DNA from: Chimonanthus salicifolius
Taxonomy: Eukaryota > Streptophyta > Magnoliopsida > Laurales > Calycanthaceae
Reading direction: 5' to 3'
Assembly: GCA_013350335.1 (NCBI GenBank)
Contig: CM023532.1
Coordinates: forward strand, 38,193,708-38,257,707
DNA: 64,000 bases
Shown here piece by piece: positions 48,533 through 59,850 of the stretch; within the stretch, counting starts at the first letter, position 1; each line of letters starts with the position of its first letter. A program made the position numbers and the translations under genes. Under the pieces are notes generated by a model that searched no databases, had not been told where the DNA came from, and saw only the letters and a list, made by a program, of their open reading frames with translations.

Positions 48533-48900
48533 AAGGGTAGCAATTCTCTCACGGGCATTTTGTGTAATCTGATATGGGTTTTACTATATTGTCCATTTTC
48601 CCCTTCGAATTGGCTCGCTGAAACCCTTTGAACCAGGGGTCCAAATATTGGCCAATACGAATTGTATCGTCTGATATACCAATATCTCGGCTGTATCATA
48701 TCGGCTGATATCACAATATCGGCTGATTTGATCGTTTTTAAAAAAAAAAAAGGAGAGAGAAAAATATCAACCGATACCGAATTTTAAATCCCTGTTGTTT
48801 GAACCACTTACACTAAAGGGTTCGGCGAATCGATTCGAAAGGCAAAATGGGGCAATATAGTAAAACCTATGTCGGGTTACACAAAATGCCCACCTTTAAA
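48533..48900. mobile_element. Inverted-repeat MITE interrupted by a nested element
   Basis: The left arm (about 48533-48633) and right arm (about 48798-48897) are inverted copies sharing GGGCATTTTGTGTAA, GGTTTTACTATATTG and CTTCGAAT. They form TIRs of roughly 85-100 bases. The middle is occupied by a separate GATATCGG element (48634-48794), so the outer element is the older one. Confidence 0.7.
48634..48794. mobile_element. GATATCGG-type hAT-like MITE, nested copy
   Basis: It starts CAGGGGTCCAAATATTGG and ends TTTTAAATCCCTG, an inverted CAGGG terminus typical of hAT elements. The interior is rich in TATCGGCTGATAT words with a central poly(A)-GGAGAGAGAAAAA block, as in the copy at 28068-28234. 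The flanks CTTTGAAC (48626-48633) and GTTTGAAC (48798-48805) resemble an 8-bp target duplication, but three extra bases follow the right end. Confidence 0.6.
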
Positions 48901-49657
48901 AATTGGCTCCTTTTGATGTCAATTGGTATATTGGCTTTTTTTTTTTTATCCTAATTTTCTTCAATTTTTTGAAGTATCCATGATATCTAAAAAATGACTG
49001 ATATTTATTAATTATATTTATTTGAATATATGATTTTATTAATTAATGTATAAACATGGCATATATTATCTAAGATAAAAATTAATTAATATAATAATAT
49101 ATTTAAAATATAACTTAAACATACTCTATTTTTTAAAAGTCAATATTTCAATATTAGAAAATGAAAAAACCAGAATTTCATGGAAAATTGGCCATATTGA
49201 TTAGCACAAGTAAGACACTATTATTTATTGACTTAGCTTCCTAATTTCCATGCTTTTGTTGCAAAATGTTGGTTGATTGTTCACATCTTAGATCAGTTTA
49301 CGTAAATAGGAAAACTTTTCTAGTGACTATTTCTTGATTTCTCTAATAACTGGTTGGATGGACCAACCACTCTTTGCTTGTAAAGATGGCGAAGCCTTCA
49401 AAGTCACAATTTAGGTTTTTATTTTTTATTTTTTAACTAGGGCTCTAAATGGGCTGGGTTGAACCCATGAAGCTTGATTAGATCTAACATGAGAGAAATT
49501 GAGTTTGGGCTCTAAACCTAATCCAATTCAAGGGATAATGAGTTAGGGTTTAGGTATAATTTCATGACCTCATCATAGTTTAAAAATTCAAAAACTAAAG
49601 TGTTAATAGATAATCAGAGAAATAACAAAATTATAGTATATTCTAACGAATAAGAGC

Positions 49658-49890
49658 CGAACTTTTTTTTTTTTGAATCAAGTTCAGTTTATTTTCATTC
49701 AAAAGGGAACCCAAAAGAAAGTATAATATAAATCCACAGCTCGAGTCAGAAAAAAAGAGTCCAAAAAATAGCCCAAACAAAAATAGAAACTGGATCATAG
49801 TCCAAAATAAAAGTCTACTAATCTTCAAAGCAGAGGATAGCAGCCCACAGCAAACAGCCCACAACCCGGGCCAGGTGAAGACCCAGAGAA
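49658..49890 (-). mobile_element. Truncated LINE-like 3' end
   Basis: On the minus strand, non-coding sequence resembling a LINE 3' region (TTTTGGGTTCCCTTTTGAATG and then AAAATAAACTGAACTTGATT) ends in a poly(A) of about twelve at 49669-49658. It has no intact reverse transcriptase. The length of the truncated copy is uncertain. Confidence 0.5.
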
Positions 49891-50120
49891 ACCAAAAAAG
49901 AAAGTCTCATACAATATATCAATGAATCTTGATAGATATTACAGTATCTTAAATGATAATCAATGATCCTAACTATCTAATTGAGAGAGATGCATAATCT
50001 CATCATAATATAGATTAACATATTTTAATATATCCTTAATAAAGGTTAGTTGACTCATTAAAATAAATCAAATCATAATTTTTAATAATAGCAAATTTTT
50101 TTTTTGATAATTGGTATAAC

Positions 50121-50296
50121 TAAAAATGGGTAGGAATTTTTGCATCATGAGTTTTTCTCGTGCTACACTAAATTTAAAAGAAATTTCAATTTTGCCCTTA
50201 GTTTTGAGGAAAGTAAAGGTAAAATTGAAATTTCCTTTAAAATTTGATGTACCACGAGAAAAACTTATGTGAAAAATTACTACCCCTAAAAATTAT
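50121..50296. mobile_element. Small foldback MITE (~176 bp)
   Basis: The left arm (TGGGTAGGAATTTTTGCATC, AGTTTTTCTCGTGCTACA, AATTTCAATTTTGCC) pairs with the right arm (GGTAAAATTGAAATTTCC, TGTACCACGAGAAAAACT, AAAAATTACTACCCC) over about 80 bases. The loop is about 15 bases. Such a hairpin could yield small RNAs if transcribed. Confidence 0.8.
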
Positions 50297-50624
50297 AATA
50301 TAATAAAAGTTAAAAAAATGTCTAAGAGGGGCAACATTAGGGTCTATTCTGGTGATGGGTGCTATTCAATCTTATCCTAGACTCGATAGAAATAGAATTG
50401 GCTTTCAACAAGAATTGGAGCTCAAATATAGACTCGAACTTAAAAAGATAAGATGGTGATTTTGACATCTATGTTTATGATATATTATATGCTTTCTATA
50501 ATTTTAGTATTTAAAAGCAAATAATTGGAAATAGTCATTTAAAAATTACATATTATGGCAATTATGAGTTTTACTGATTTTAATTTGAAATTAAATATAC
50601 AAATTATCATCTAAACAATTTATC

Positions 50625-50717
50625 TCATTGTAGATAAGGAGATTTACATATGCTCTAAGAATTAATCAGTGCTCTAAGAGGTCTGGATACCTTGGCCCTC
50701 AAAAAAAAAAAAAAAAT
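50625..50717 (+). mobile_element. SINE tail fragment
   Basis: The shared tail AAGGAGATTTACATATGCTC, TTAATCAGTGCTCTAAGAGG and GGATACCTTGGCCCTC followed by poly(A) matches the SINEs at 14985-15178 and 25430-25612. The tRNA-like head is absent. Confidence 0.65.
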
Positions 50718-50984
50718 CTCATTAATCTAGAATTGGCTTTTATATTTAGATTTGATAAATTATTAATATGATCTGACTGCTTATCTAATGCCAATTCATA
50801 AGAAATTTAAATCTCTAGACAATATAAATTTAAAATTTATAAATTATTTTGAGGAAAAATGAGAAGTATCAAATTCCAAAGAGATTCGCATTTTTGAAGA
50901 CTTGATAACAGTTCTCATGTGCACAAAAACACGCCTCGAATATGATTTTTCATATTCTTGATTTGATTTATCTCCTCTGATTGC

Positions 50985-51020
<36 letters not shown>
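50985..51020. repeat. (ATA)n microsatellite
   Basis: Twelve consecutive AAT/ATA triplets without interruption. Confidence 0.95.
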
Positions 51021-52004
51021 GTAGGATGATTTGTTGTGACATGTGAATCAAGGAAAGGATATTTTCATCATTTCACTTTCCAAAACCAACGGTGGATATT
51101 GAGCCAAACTCATGATTCTTGAGGACCATGGATGACATCCCTCTTTATTAAAGCAGATTTAATACAAATCAAAGAGTTCTGAAAAAACTGCCAACTTCTC
51201 TCTATTATCGTTTAATTACAAAGTCCATTTGCGTTCAATCTAATATTTCAAAAAGGAAATCAAATCTATTTCATTTAAATTGATAATCACTGTTAGATTA
51301 AATTTATATATTATTAATCATAAAAAAGTAGTAGTTGGAAATGAGTTGGTCTATTTTTTAATACGACACTTGTTGTAATTTCTAGACATGTTAAGTCAAT
51401 TTGGACAAACTTATCCAAATCATTTTGAGCGCCACTTTAAATTATTTTGAGTTTTTAAACAATAGATTGAATGATAGTTCATGGGTTATCTTATTTTCAA
51501 TGCGTCTAATTTTTTATATATATTTAACGCTCATCGTGAACAGTAGATCCTAACCCTTTAAAAATGTATTTATGCACTACATGTATGTTTGTGAACTATT
51601 GGAATCTGATAATGGGTATTTTAAATTTGAAAGATTAGAAAAAATATACTTAAATTATAATATTTTTTGTTTTGGTTGTCACTGGAAGATAGAGAGATTG
51701 ATTGGTGTTACTAGAGTGGAAAAGGTCTACGGAAATTAGAGATTTTTTTAACTAAATATTTAGATTTAGAAGATGGAGATCTACTTAAACATGATATCTC
51801 CATTGCTTAAAATCTTTCGATTCTTTTTACATATTTACTCCTAATCTACTACCGGCCAAACTTACAGTGGCTTGATAGATGTATGCGAAAAATATGATTG
51901 ATTTGTGGTATGGAATAACAGATTTTTAAGTGCCTTAAACAAGTAAGATTAGAGGTCGGATTACAATGTTAATCACCTAGCATTGAATTGAGTTGACGCA
52001 GATC
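51021..52004. other. Intergenic, no gene seen
   Basis: AT-rich sequence without recognised elements or coding similarity. Confidence 0.5.
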
Positions 52005-52152
52005 TCAATAGTTTACTTGGTTGCATCCCATTTTAGAAAATGGGAGATTGTGGGTTCGATCCCCTATGCTCTAACTTTAGTGTACCTTAAGGGTAGTGGA
52101 CTCGCCCATGAGAATTTTACGGTTTCTTACACGTAAATTAAAAAAAAAAATT
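52005..52152 (+). mobile_element. tRNA-derived SINE
   Basis: A head with TTTACTTGGTTGCATCCC and box B GGGTTCGATCCC (about 52051-52062) leads to the body GTGTACCTTAAGGGTAGTGG and TTTTACGGTTTCTTACACGT, then poly(A). It is the same subfamily as 56075-56237. Confidence 0.75.
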
Positions 52153-53681
52153 ATGAGAGAGATCTCGTGTGAATTCTAGAGTCTCCCAGTGAACTTTGGT
52201 TCTTTTGTTAAAGTAGAAAGAAAGCAAAGAGAATGTAGTTTTCAGTGTACCATATATCCCTATCTTTGTTTGGAATATTGTCTTTTAAAGGGGGAAAAAG
52301 ACACCATCTTTGTAACTAGATCAGTAAGAAAAGACACATTACCAAATGCACACACCAATGAAAGGATGATTATATTAAGGAACTTTCTGTTTTATACAGA
52401 AGATGACAAGCACTAGTTCTAAATAATGACATGACTGCAGAGTTGCTTCTCCATTAGCTTAATCTGTAGCTAAGTAAAGTTTAGAAAATCTAAATACTCC
52501 TTTATTTTTGCTCAGTATATAAACTTTATCATGTGTGTCACTTGCTATCTAACATGTCCGTCTGTATCACTTCACTTTTTAAGAGGTCGTCCTCTTCTTT
52601 ATCTATCTACAAGATGTAACTTTTCAACTTTACACATTAAGATAGTTTCAACTTTACACATTAAGATAGTGTTAGTCTTCTACTAACATGATCAAATCAC
52701 TTCAATTAAGTCTTCTCAATTTGCCATGTATTGAATTATTTTTAAACCATCTTCAAGACATTCTTCTAATAATCAAATTTAAAATAGTTTAATCTCTTTT
52801 TTCTAGACTCGTGAAGAACTTTAACTTAGAATGCATGCGGTAAACATTCAAGTAGCCCATGGAGAAATTTTCCATTGTGAATTGGTTCGTTGTGAACTAG
52901 AAGACTAACTTTTGATTGAATGTGTATTTACAACATATTTTTCTTTTGTACTCGATCTAAATCTTTTTAAGATAAATAAACTTGTTAGATTAAGTTCAAA
53001 ATCATTTAAATGATTATAACCTTTAAGATTATATTTAAAAATAATTTGTTCAGGTTGAAGATTGTCATGTATCCCTTTGAAAAACAGGTTCACAGCAGAT
53101 AATTTCTCTTGAATGTAGATTTTCCTATAAAATAGAGAAGCCCCACTTTATATTTTGCTTATTTTTGGTTTCCATTAGAGAAGTGACGGATAAAATTGAG
53201 GGAAAGGTTCATTGAGGTAAATGGTGGTTTCCATCACGTGCTAGAGAAGAACCTCTTCTCACAGCAGCTATAGTAAATGGTATCAACTTTTCTCCACTTT
53301 GAAAGCAAATAAGTAAACTTGGACCCTGTTTAATCCTTGAGATATATCCGTACACATCGGGTACCGAATAACGGAGAGTGAACTTTTTGGTTGAGGAAGA
53401 CTTAATCTCAAGACTTCTTGTAAACAAATACAAGTTTTGATCACCAAACCAACCCCTCAAATTAACTAATTCAACTTTTTGAATTTTGAGAACTGTGTAG
53501 TGGTATGTTGCCATGGTTGTGGTTAGAACTCCTCAACAAAGTTGTGAAAATCTAAAATATGGTTGCCCCATTTAGATTCTATTCTCATTCAAATATCTAT
53601 TGGAATTTCCAAGATCCAAGACTTCGACATATCTATTCCAATTTCCAAGGCACAAGACTAAGAAAAATAAAATGAATTTTT
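52153..53681. other. Intergenic, no gene seen
   Basis: Several short open frames exist but none resembles a family. A 22-base direct repeat (TTTCAACTTTACACATTAAG plus GA/AT...) occurs at about 52622-52669. Confidence 0.5.
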
Positions 53682-54012
53682 TGTTAGGACTAAAGCTTCC
53701 AGTCCAAAAGACTAACTTGTTAAATGGAGTGACTCAAGTTCTTTATGAACCCCTGATCTCTCTCTACACTTTCAATGTGGGACTCGTTCGCAGCAGTTGC
53801 AACAATCTCCCCTATTGAATGACGTCCTTTGGCGGATCTCGTTCACTTGGGAGATCACCTGAGCGTACATGATGTAGCCTGAGACCTGACTTTGATATCA
53901 CTTGTTAGGACCTAGACTTCTAATCAGTTATGTGGAGTGACCTAAGTTATTTAAAAATTCTTAAGTTTCCTTCTACATTTTCGAGAATCATTGGCAGCAA
54001 CTCCAATAATTT
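53682..54012 (-). mobile_element. Second, diverged TRIM element
   Basis: Plus-strand TGTTAGGACTAAAGCTTCCA (53682) and TGTTAGGACCTAGACTTCTA (53903) open two LTR-like copies. They share GGAGTGAC(T/C)(C/T)AAGTT and CTACA(C/T)TTTC blocks. Between them lies a decayed primer binding site (CTTTGATATCAC, against GGCTCTGATACCAC in the intact copy). Layout and orientation equal those of the TRIM at 12152-12479. The second LTR is strongly mutated and the right end is approximate. Confidence 0.7.
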
Positions 54013-56074
54013 TTATCCTCGTTTAAGTTAAATTCTATACTTTTATTTCAACAAAGGTCTTTACATACAATATATATGTGGAGAGGAATATTTGTCTCAT
54101 AAGAATAAGAGGGTGAGACATGAAAGGGTTGCAGCTCCTTTCTTTGTACACAGAAGCAGCCAAACATAATTTTATATGGAAGGGCAGAACAGCAGACAAT
54201 GAGAACATAGAGAGAATATCCTAACTTAGGATATGCTGATAAGTCTTTTGACATCTGCCCTTAACCTTAGACTGATTCTTGGGTGCATCTGTACCATACA
54301 AATAACAAAAGGATAGAGACTCAGACGTCTCAGTCACGGGTCATATTGTTGGTGGGTCACAAACCTGATCCATCATCTCTGAATCCTAATAAGCAATTCT
54401 TAGGTTTTTCGTATTGAATTTTTTTGGGGTAAACTAACTTTTCTTTTTCATATGCAATTCTTTGAAATATTCTCACTTGGTGAAATTAGGTACAAGTGTT
54501 CTTTCAGTGACAGGAGGTCAGTCATACGTCGTCATCAAAATTGTTAAACAAACTATAAAATAAGTTCACACAAAATATATATATACATATATCATATATA
54601 TCACACAAAAAATCTGTTAACATATATTTAGATATTTCCTTAATTATTAGTTATTAAACATATAATTTATTTGTACTCCCTTTTTTCTATAAATATAAGT
54701 CACAGGGTCTCTCTTTGATAGAGGAAGACACACACCAAATCACATGTGTTATTTTACATAAAATCAACCTAAAATTGATTATTTTCACGTGCAGCCGTAA
54801 AACGCAGTTGCAAGTGTGTGAAATTTCTGCATGCAGTCATAAGGTCAAGTTGAATGTGAGGGTGGGTATGAAAGTGACAAAAGACACATATGGGTTAATT
54901 TGAGAAATCAATGATTCCATATAACACGTGAGGGACCCTTCTCTGAACGATTAACTTTTGAGAGTAAGTTCTACTTTAAGAACGTTATCAAAGTCATGGT
55001 TTTCTAATATATTCATTGTATACTAAAAGGGATAAGAGAGGAAATCCATTAAATGAAGTATATATTAGACAACTTCATTTGAAATCATTAAAACCCTAGA
55101 AAATTAACAAATTAGCTATCAATCTTCTTCTTCACAACTTTACCCACATTTGAAACGATCGAGATGCAAACTTTCCCATCATCTTGATTCCTAGGACTGG
55201 TAATTCCTAGTTTGCAAATTCCACTAAAGGAACTTTCCATCTCCACTTCATTGCCTTCCGGATCAAGAATTCTTGATGTAATTTGTCCGGTGATCCTTTA
55301 TGGGAATTCTTGATGTAATCCTTACCAGGGCTCGGTTGGTCATGTCTATGGAATTCATCAGAGACAATACATGAGGGGTCTAGAGTTAGAATAGGACCCA
55401 AAAGATGAAGTTCTTCTAGTTCTAGAAGGAGAGGCTGACGGTGAAATAATAAGATTTCTTAAGTCCTGAATCTATTTAGAGACTTCGGGTTTAAGGTTTA
55501 GGGTTTAGAATTGGATTTAGCTAATGATGCAGTTTAAGATCACAAAAAATTTAATGCCTTAACTGCAATTTATTAGATGATTGAATGGACACCACCAAAC
55601 AGCAGAGACTATTTTTGGTGTTGAGTAGCAGCAAGTGGGACATGTAGCATATGTTAGGAAGCAAGACTCACATGCCCCACCCCAACAGTTATTCTGTAAT
55701 AATCATAGTAATGGCATAATGATTTTAATGTCACCTCACTCATTTAATAGTACCTTAACTGCTTTTAAGTGACTCAAGATTGGATCTAAGGTTTGGAAGA
55801 TTGAAAAGAAGTCTTGATTGCTGAACCTCAATACCTCATACCACAATGTAACAGCTCCTGTCCACCTACAAGAGGGAAAAAAAACATCCTTCACATGGTT
55901 AGACCTCCAACATGGTAGTCAAAGGGTGAGGGACAATGTCCGGACATAACATAGAACGAGAAGGACAGATTTAAAATGGAACATTCAACAAAATAAGATA
56001 CAGCAACGTTACCAGTTTAAAGTGTCTAAACATAGCAAACTAAAAAAATAAAAATAAACCCCTATTATAACCCA
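54013..56074. other. Intergenic, no gene seen
   Basis: No recognised element apart from a short telomere-like stretch GGTTTAAGGTTTAGGGTTTA at about 55489-55508. Short open frames are without family resemblance. Confidence 0.5.
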
Positions 56075-56237
56075 CATGGTGTAGCTCAACTGGTTATCTT
56101 CTGCCTCAGGAAGCGGGAGGTCATAGGTTTGAGCCCCCATGACCTAACCTTGGTGTACCTTAGGGGTAGGGGTCACGTGTGGGGGTTTTACGCTGGGTAT
56201 CCCATAGTTTCCCACACGTAAAATAATAAAAAAATAA
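56075..56237 (+). mobile_element. tRNA-derived SINE, well preserved
   Basis: Box A GTAGCTCAACTGG (56091-56103) and box B GGTTTGAGCCC (56126-56136) are clear. The body ACCTTGGTGTACCTTAGGGG, GGTCACGTGTGGGGGTTTTA and CTGGGTATCCCATAGTTTCC ends in CACACGTAAAATAATAAAAA. It is the best reference copy of the subfamily in the window. Confidence 0.82.
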
Positions 56238-57193
56238 CGGATTATATAATCTCATACAGTGTGTTTGTATGTAGTTTTGTGTATTCTCGTATTTGAATTC
56301 TATATTAACCTGATGAAAAGAATAAATAAATAAATAAATGAATGGTGAAGTTTCCATACAAGCCCCATGTCTTCATTTATCTAAAGTTGGGGGTCAAAGA
56401 CTGAATGCATCAAAACATGAAAAAATTAATTTTTGTATCAGGGTTCTGTAATTAGTATATTGGGATGTAATTCTGCCTTCGTTTATCTAATGATTTGAAG
56501 CTTAGGATTCAAAATAAATGAATTTAATACCTATTGTATCCAAATCTTGATTTCTCATTTGCTTTATTTTCTAAATTCGGATAAAGAAAGATCTAATATA
56601 CATTCATTTGCACTTTAAAGATTATAGGATTCTACGGTATCAAATAGGTAGTGAGTCATAGAAATATCTATGATAATGAGTTAATGACAATGATGATTTC
56701 CATTTTAAATTTTAATACTGATGTAAACAATACTGGTCATATTAAAGAGAAAATGATTCGAACCTACCAAAATTCTACCTCTTTGCTTCACATTAATATC
56801 CAGAAAGGATTTGGAAAGCCTTGCAGTTCTGTGGGGAGTCATATTCAGAGGTTTAATTGTCAGTCTAAAATTGATATTATTAAATCGCCAAATATATTAA
56901 TGATACACAATCGTATCAGCTCAAAAAATTATCTTTAATAAACAATAAAAATATATCTTTTCGGTGATACATCAGTGATATTAATCAATTATACGCATCA
57001 CCTCAGCAATATCTAAGCCTAATATCAACTATACATGACTGAATTGGCCATATACGCAGGAGTATTAAATTTGGCCCATACGTACCATATCATTCATACA
57101 CTTATGATCAGTGCCGTCTTAACCCTTGGGGAAGAAAGGCGGTCGCCTTAGGCCCTCGGATGAAGAATGCCTCTCTCGCTGTGCTAGGCTCCA

Positions 57194-57937
57194 ATAGTGC
57201 ATTAACTAAAAAAAACTATATAATTTCTATAGTTTTGAATAATAAAAAGTTATTTTTTAAACACTGTGTATTTCTAAAAGTTTCTCAAATTGAATATCCA
57301 GACTAATTACGATAACCTAATAAAAATACTTTAAGACTTTAAGGTCTTTTGACACTCCCAAATGCTTAAACACAGTGTTTTATAAATAAGGTTATCCCTC
57401 AGTTGTGCCGAAAACACACTTCCAAAAGTCTAAACAACAGACCGTAAAAACCGTCAAACTCCAAATTCAAAGCTGAACAAATATGTAAAATTTGAAAACT
57501 TAGATCTTTCAAATGATTGTTTACCAAAAATAGGTGATCTTTTCCCATCCCAAATCCCGTCCCTTCTTCAAAATAAAAAAAATCCAGTTAAACAATCATT
57601 TAAAAGATCTAATTTTTCAAATTTGACATATTTGTTTAGTTTTGAATTTGGAGTTTAACGGTTTTTACGGTTAGTCGTTTGTACTTCCGGAAGTGTATTT
57701 TCGGCACAGTCGAGAGATACCGTTTATTTGTAAAACAGTGTGTTTTAAATATTTGAGAGTGTCAAAAGACCTTAAAGTCTTAAAGTATTTTTACCAAGTT
57801 ATCGTAATTAGTCTGGATATTCAATTTGAGAAATTTTGAAAATACACAGTACTTAAAAAATAATTTTAAAGTTTTAAAAGAGATTTTATTATTCAAAACT
57901 ATAGGAATTATATAGTTTTTTTTAACTAATGCACTAT
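57194..57937. mobile_element. 744-bp foldback element, full copy
   Basis: The left arm (57194-57524) and right arm (57589-57937) are inverted copies of about 330-350 bases around a 64-base loop (57525-57588). The ends read ATAGTGCATTA(A/G)(C/T)TAAAAAAAAC on each inward strand. The arms contain blocks also present at 1-530 (ATTCAATTTGAGAAATTT, AATACACAGTGCTTAAAAA, GGTCTTTTGACAC). There is no open frame. It appears inserted in older repeat sequence, because GGCGGTCGCCTTAGGCCCTC before it and AAGGCCCCATTTAAATTTTT near 58445 look like two parts of another repeat. Confidence 0.85.
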
Positions 57938-59594
57938 GCATTACTGTGGCATTTGTAGACTATCCGGACGAATAGAATTTATGCATGAATAATGGTCCGA
58001 ACGAAGGAAAAATGTTCTTAACTCACGTCCTGATGGTGCAGAAGCGAAAAGGCAAAATGGTAATTTCTAGTAAAATTTTGAAAACCCATGTGTGCTAAAG
58101 AAAAATCTCGTGTCTAAATAATTGCCCTTATTCAAATTATATAGAAAAGAAGAAGAAGATAAGAGCAGTAGAGAGAACACATCCCTCACTCTCTGTTTGC
58201 ACTTCAGGCCACTCAGTATATTTATCTTTTAAAGTGTTTTTATTCTATTTTAATTTCTGAATATGCTAATTTCACTGGGATGAATATGCTAATTTCACTT
58301 GGATGGGTAAATTTTTCAATGCTCTGTATTATTGGCCTCTTGATCTTTTTAAGTAAAAAAAATTATTGTCTAGAACAATTTATTTTATAATATATAATTA
58401 AAATTTTAATTAAATATTACTTATAATAATATGTTAAATACCAAGAAGGCCCCATTTAAATTTTTTGTCTTAGACCTCAACTTGTTTCTAGACGGCCCCG
58501 CTTATGATACCGGTCAATACAGGTGTTTTATCAATTGTATCATATTGGACCTTATTGGCCAAGACGACATCGTATTGTCATATTGGCCGTTTTTCACTTA
58601 TTTATTTTTTAAATTATCATTTCGAACTTTTTCAAATTGACTCTTCCATTGAATGTGATTTTAAAAAGGTTTAGAAGTAAGTTCATTTGTCCATTCCAAA
58701 AATTTTCCTTTGAAATTTGTTCATTTTGAGTTATTTTTATCATTTTCTTTAAAAAAATTATATAAAATATTCCCGATTTTGGAGTTTTTTGTGAAAATAA
58801 TTTATTGAAATATTATTGAGTGCTAGTGTCATTGAATGAAGATATCTTAATCAAATTGATATAACTTTGTAGGGTGTTTGTGTGCTTTTAGAAGTTTTTT
58901 TTTCAAAAATTCAAGCAATCTAAGTTTTCTAAGATAATTCCCACTTTTAGGATTTCTTATGGAAAAAATTTAATGATTATACAAAAATGTTTATGAGATT
59001 AAATGAAGAGTTCTTTGATGTGATTAATATAATTTTTAAAATAGTTACGTAATTATTTTAATATTCAATATTTTCTTGAAATTCAGTTCGTGTACAAAAA
59101 GAAATAATGAATTGTAATAGAGGTTACATATCACTAAAAGGTTTAGACATTTTTTTAATTTTATAACATACTTTATTTGTATTAAAATTTCGGCTCTCAA
59201 AAGTCTAATACTAGGCGAAAATGACCATTTTTTTATATCATTGGAAGAATTTCAAAGAAAATATAATTTTTAATAAATAAAATTTAAGATGAAAAACATT
59301 AATAAATTTATAATTAAAGTAAAATATGTTATAAAAATACATTACTTTGATAATTATCTAACAAAACAACATATAAATCATTACCTACCGTTTCTTGAAC
59401 CATAAAACATCATTCAATGCCACATCAGTTCATGGCTAAATACCATCATTGAAATTATCCAAAAAATTGAACCAAATTATCAACGGTTGAATTTAGGAAA
59501 AATACCATTAATAACAATTGGTTATCCAGAGTCTGATGGACACAAATGTCCGCGCAGTGTATTTGATAATTAATTAGTCTATTAGGCTCCTATT
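57938..59594. other. Repeat-derived intergenic DNA
   Basis: No gene was seen. About 58495-58600 has GATACCGGTC/TATTGGCC words related to the GATATCGG family. About 58255-58305 has a short direct repeat of GAATATGCTAATTTCACT. Confidence 0.5.
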
Positions 59595-59604
59595 TTTTAA
59601 TACC

Positions 59605-59850
59605 CTTGGCAGCTAATACTCTTTATAGGATGGTAGTAGCATCGAAATGTACTAATGTCGTAGCAGAAGCAGGTTCGGCCAAATCATTCTTAGGTACACA
59701 AACTGCTTGAATGGAAGTTATAGACTAACCGATTTTTGTACTAAGGGTAGGTTGATAAACCCACATTAAAAGGCATTCCACCAAATATCGCCGATACTTC
59801 AGGAGGTATTTTCAATAAATAAAAGTGGGCGGGTAAGAGCCACCCTCAAG
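59605..59850 (-). pseudogene. atpB: Nuclear insert of chloroplast atpB (NUPT), decayed
   Basis: On the minus strand the sequence follows the plastid ATP synthase beta-subunit gene: EVSAIFGGMPFNVG, then TATCAACCTACCCTTAGTAC, then [12 protein letters not shown] and FDATTILYRVLAAKGI. The AAKGI form is plastid-type and not mitochondrial. There are stops, frameshifts and an internal loss of roughly 45 bases, so it cannot make protein. Similarity before EVSA (toward 59850) is weaker and gapped. It is evidence of old plastid-to-nucleus DNA transfer. Confidence 0.82.

Noticed and set aside
55489..55508. Interstitial telomere array
   Set aside because: Only two or three degenerate TTTAGGG-like units are present, which is common by chance in plant DNA.
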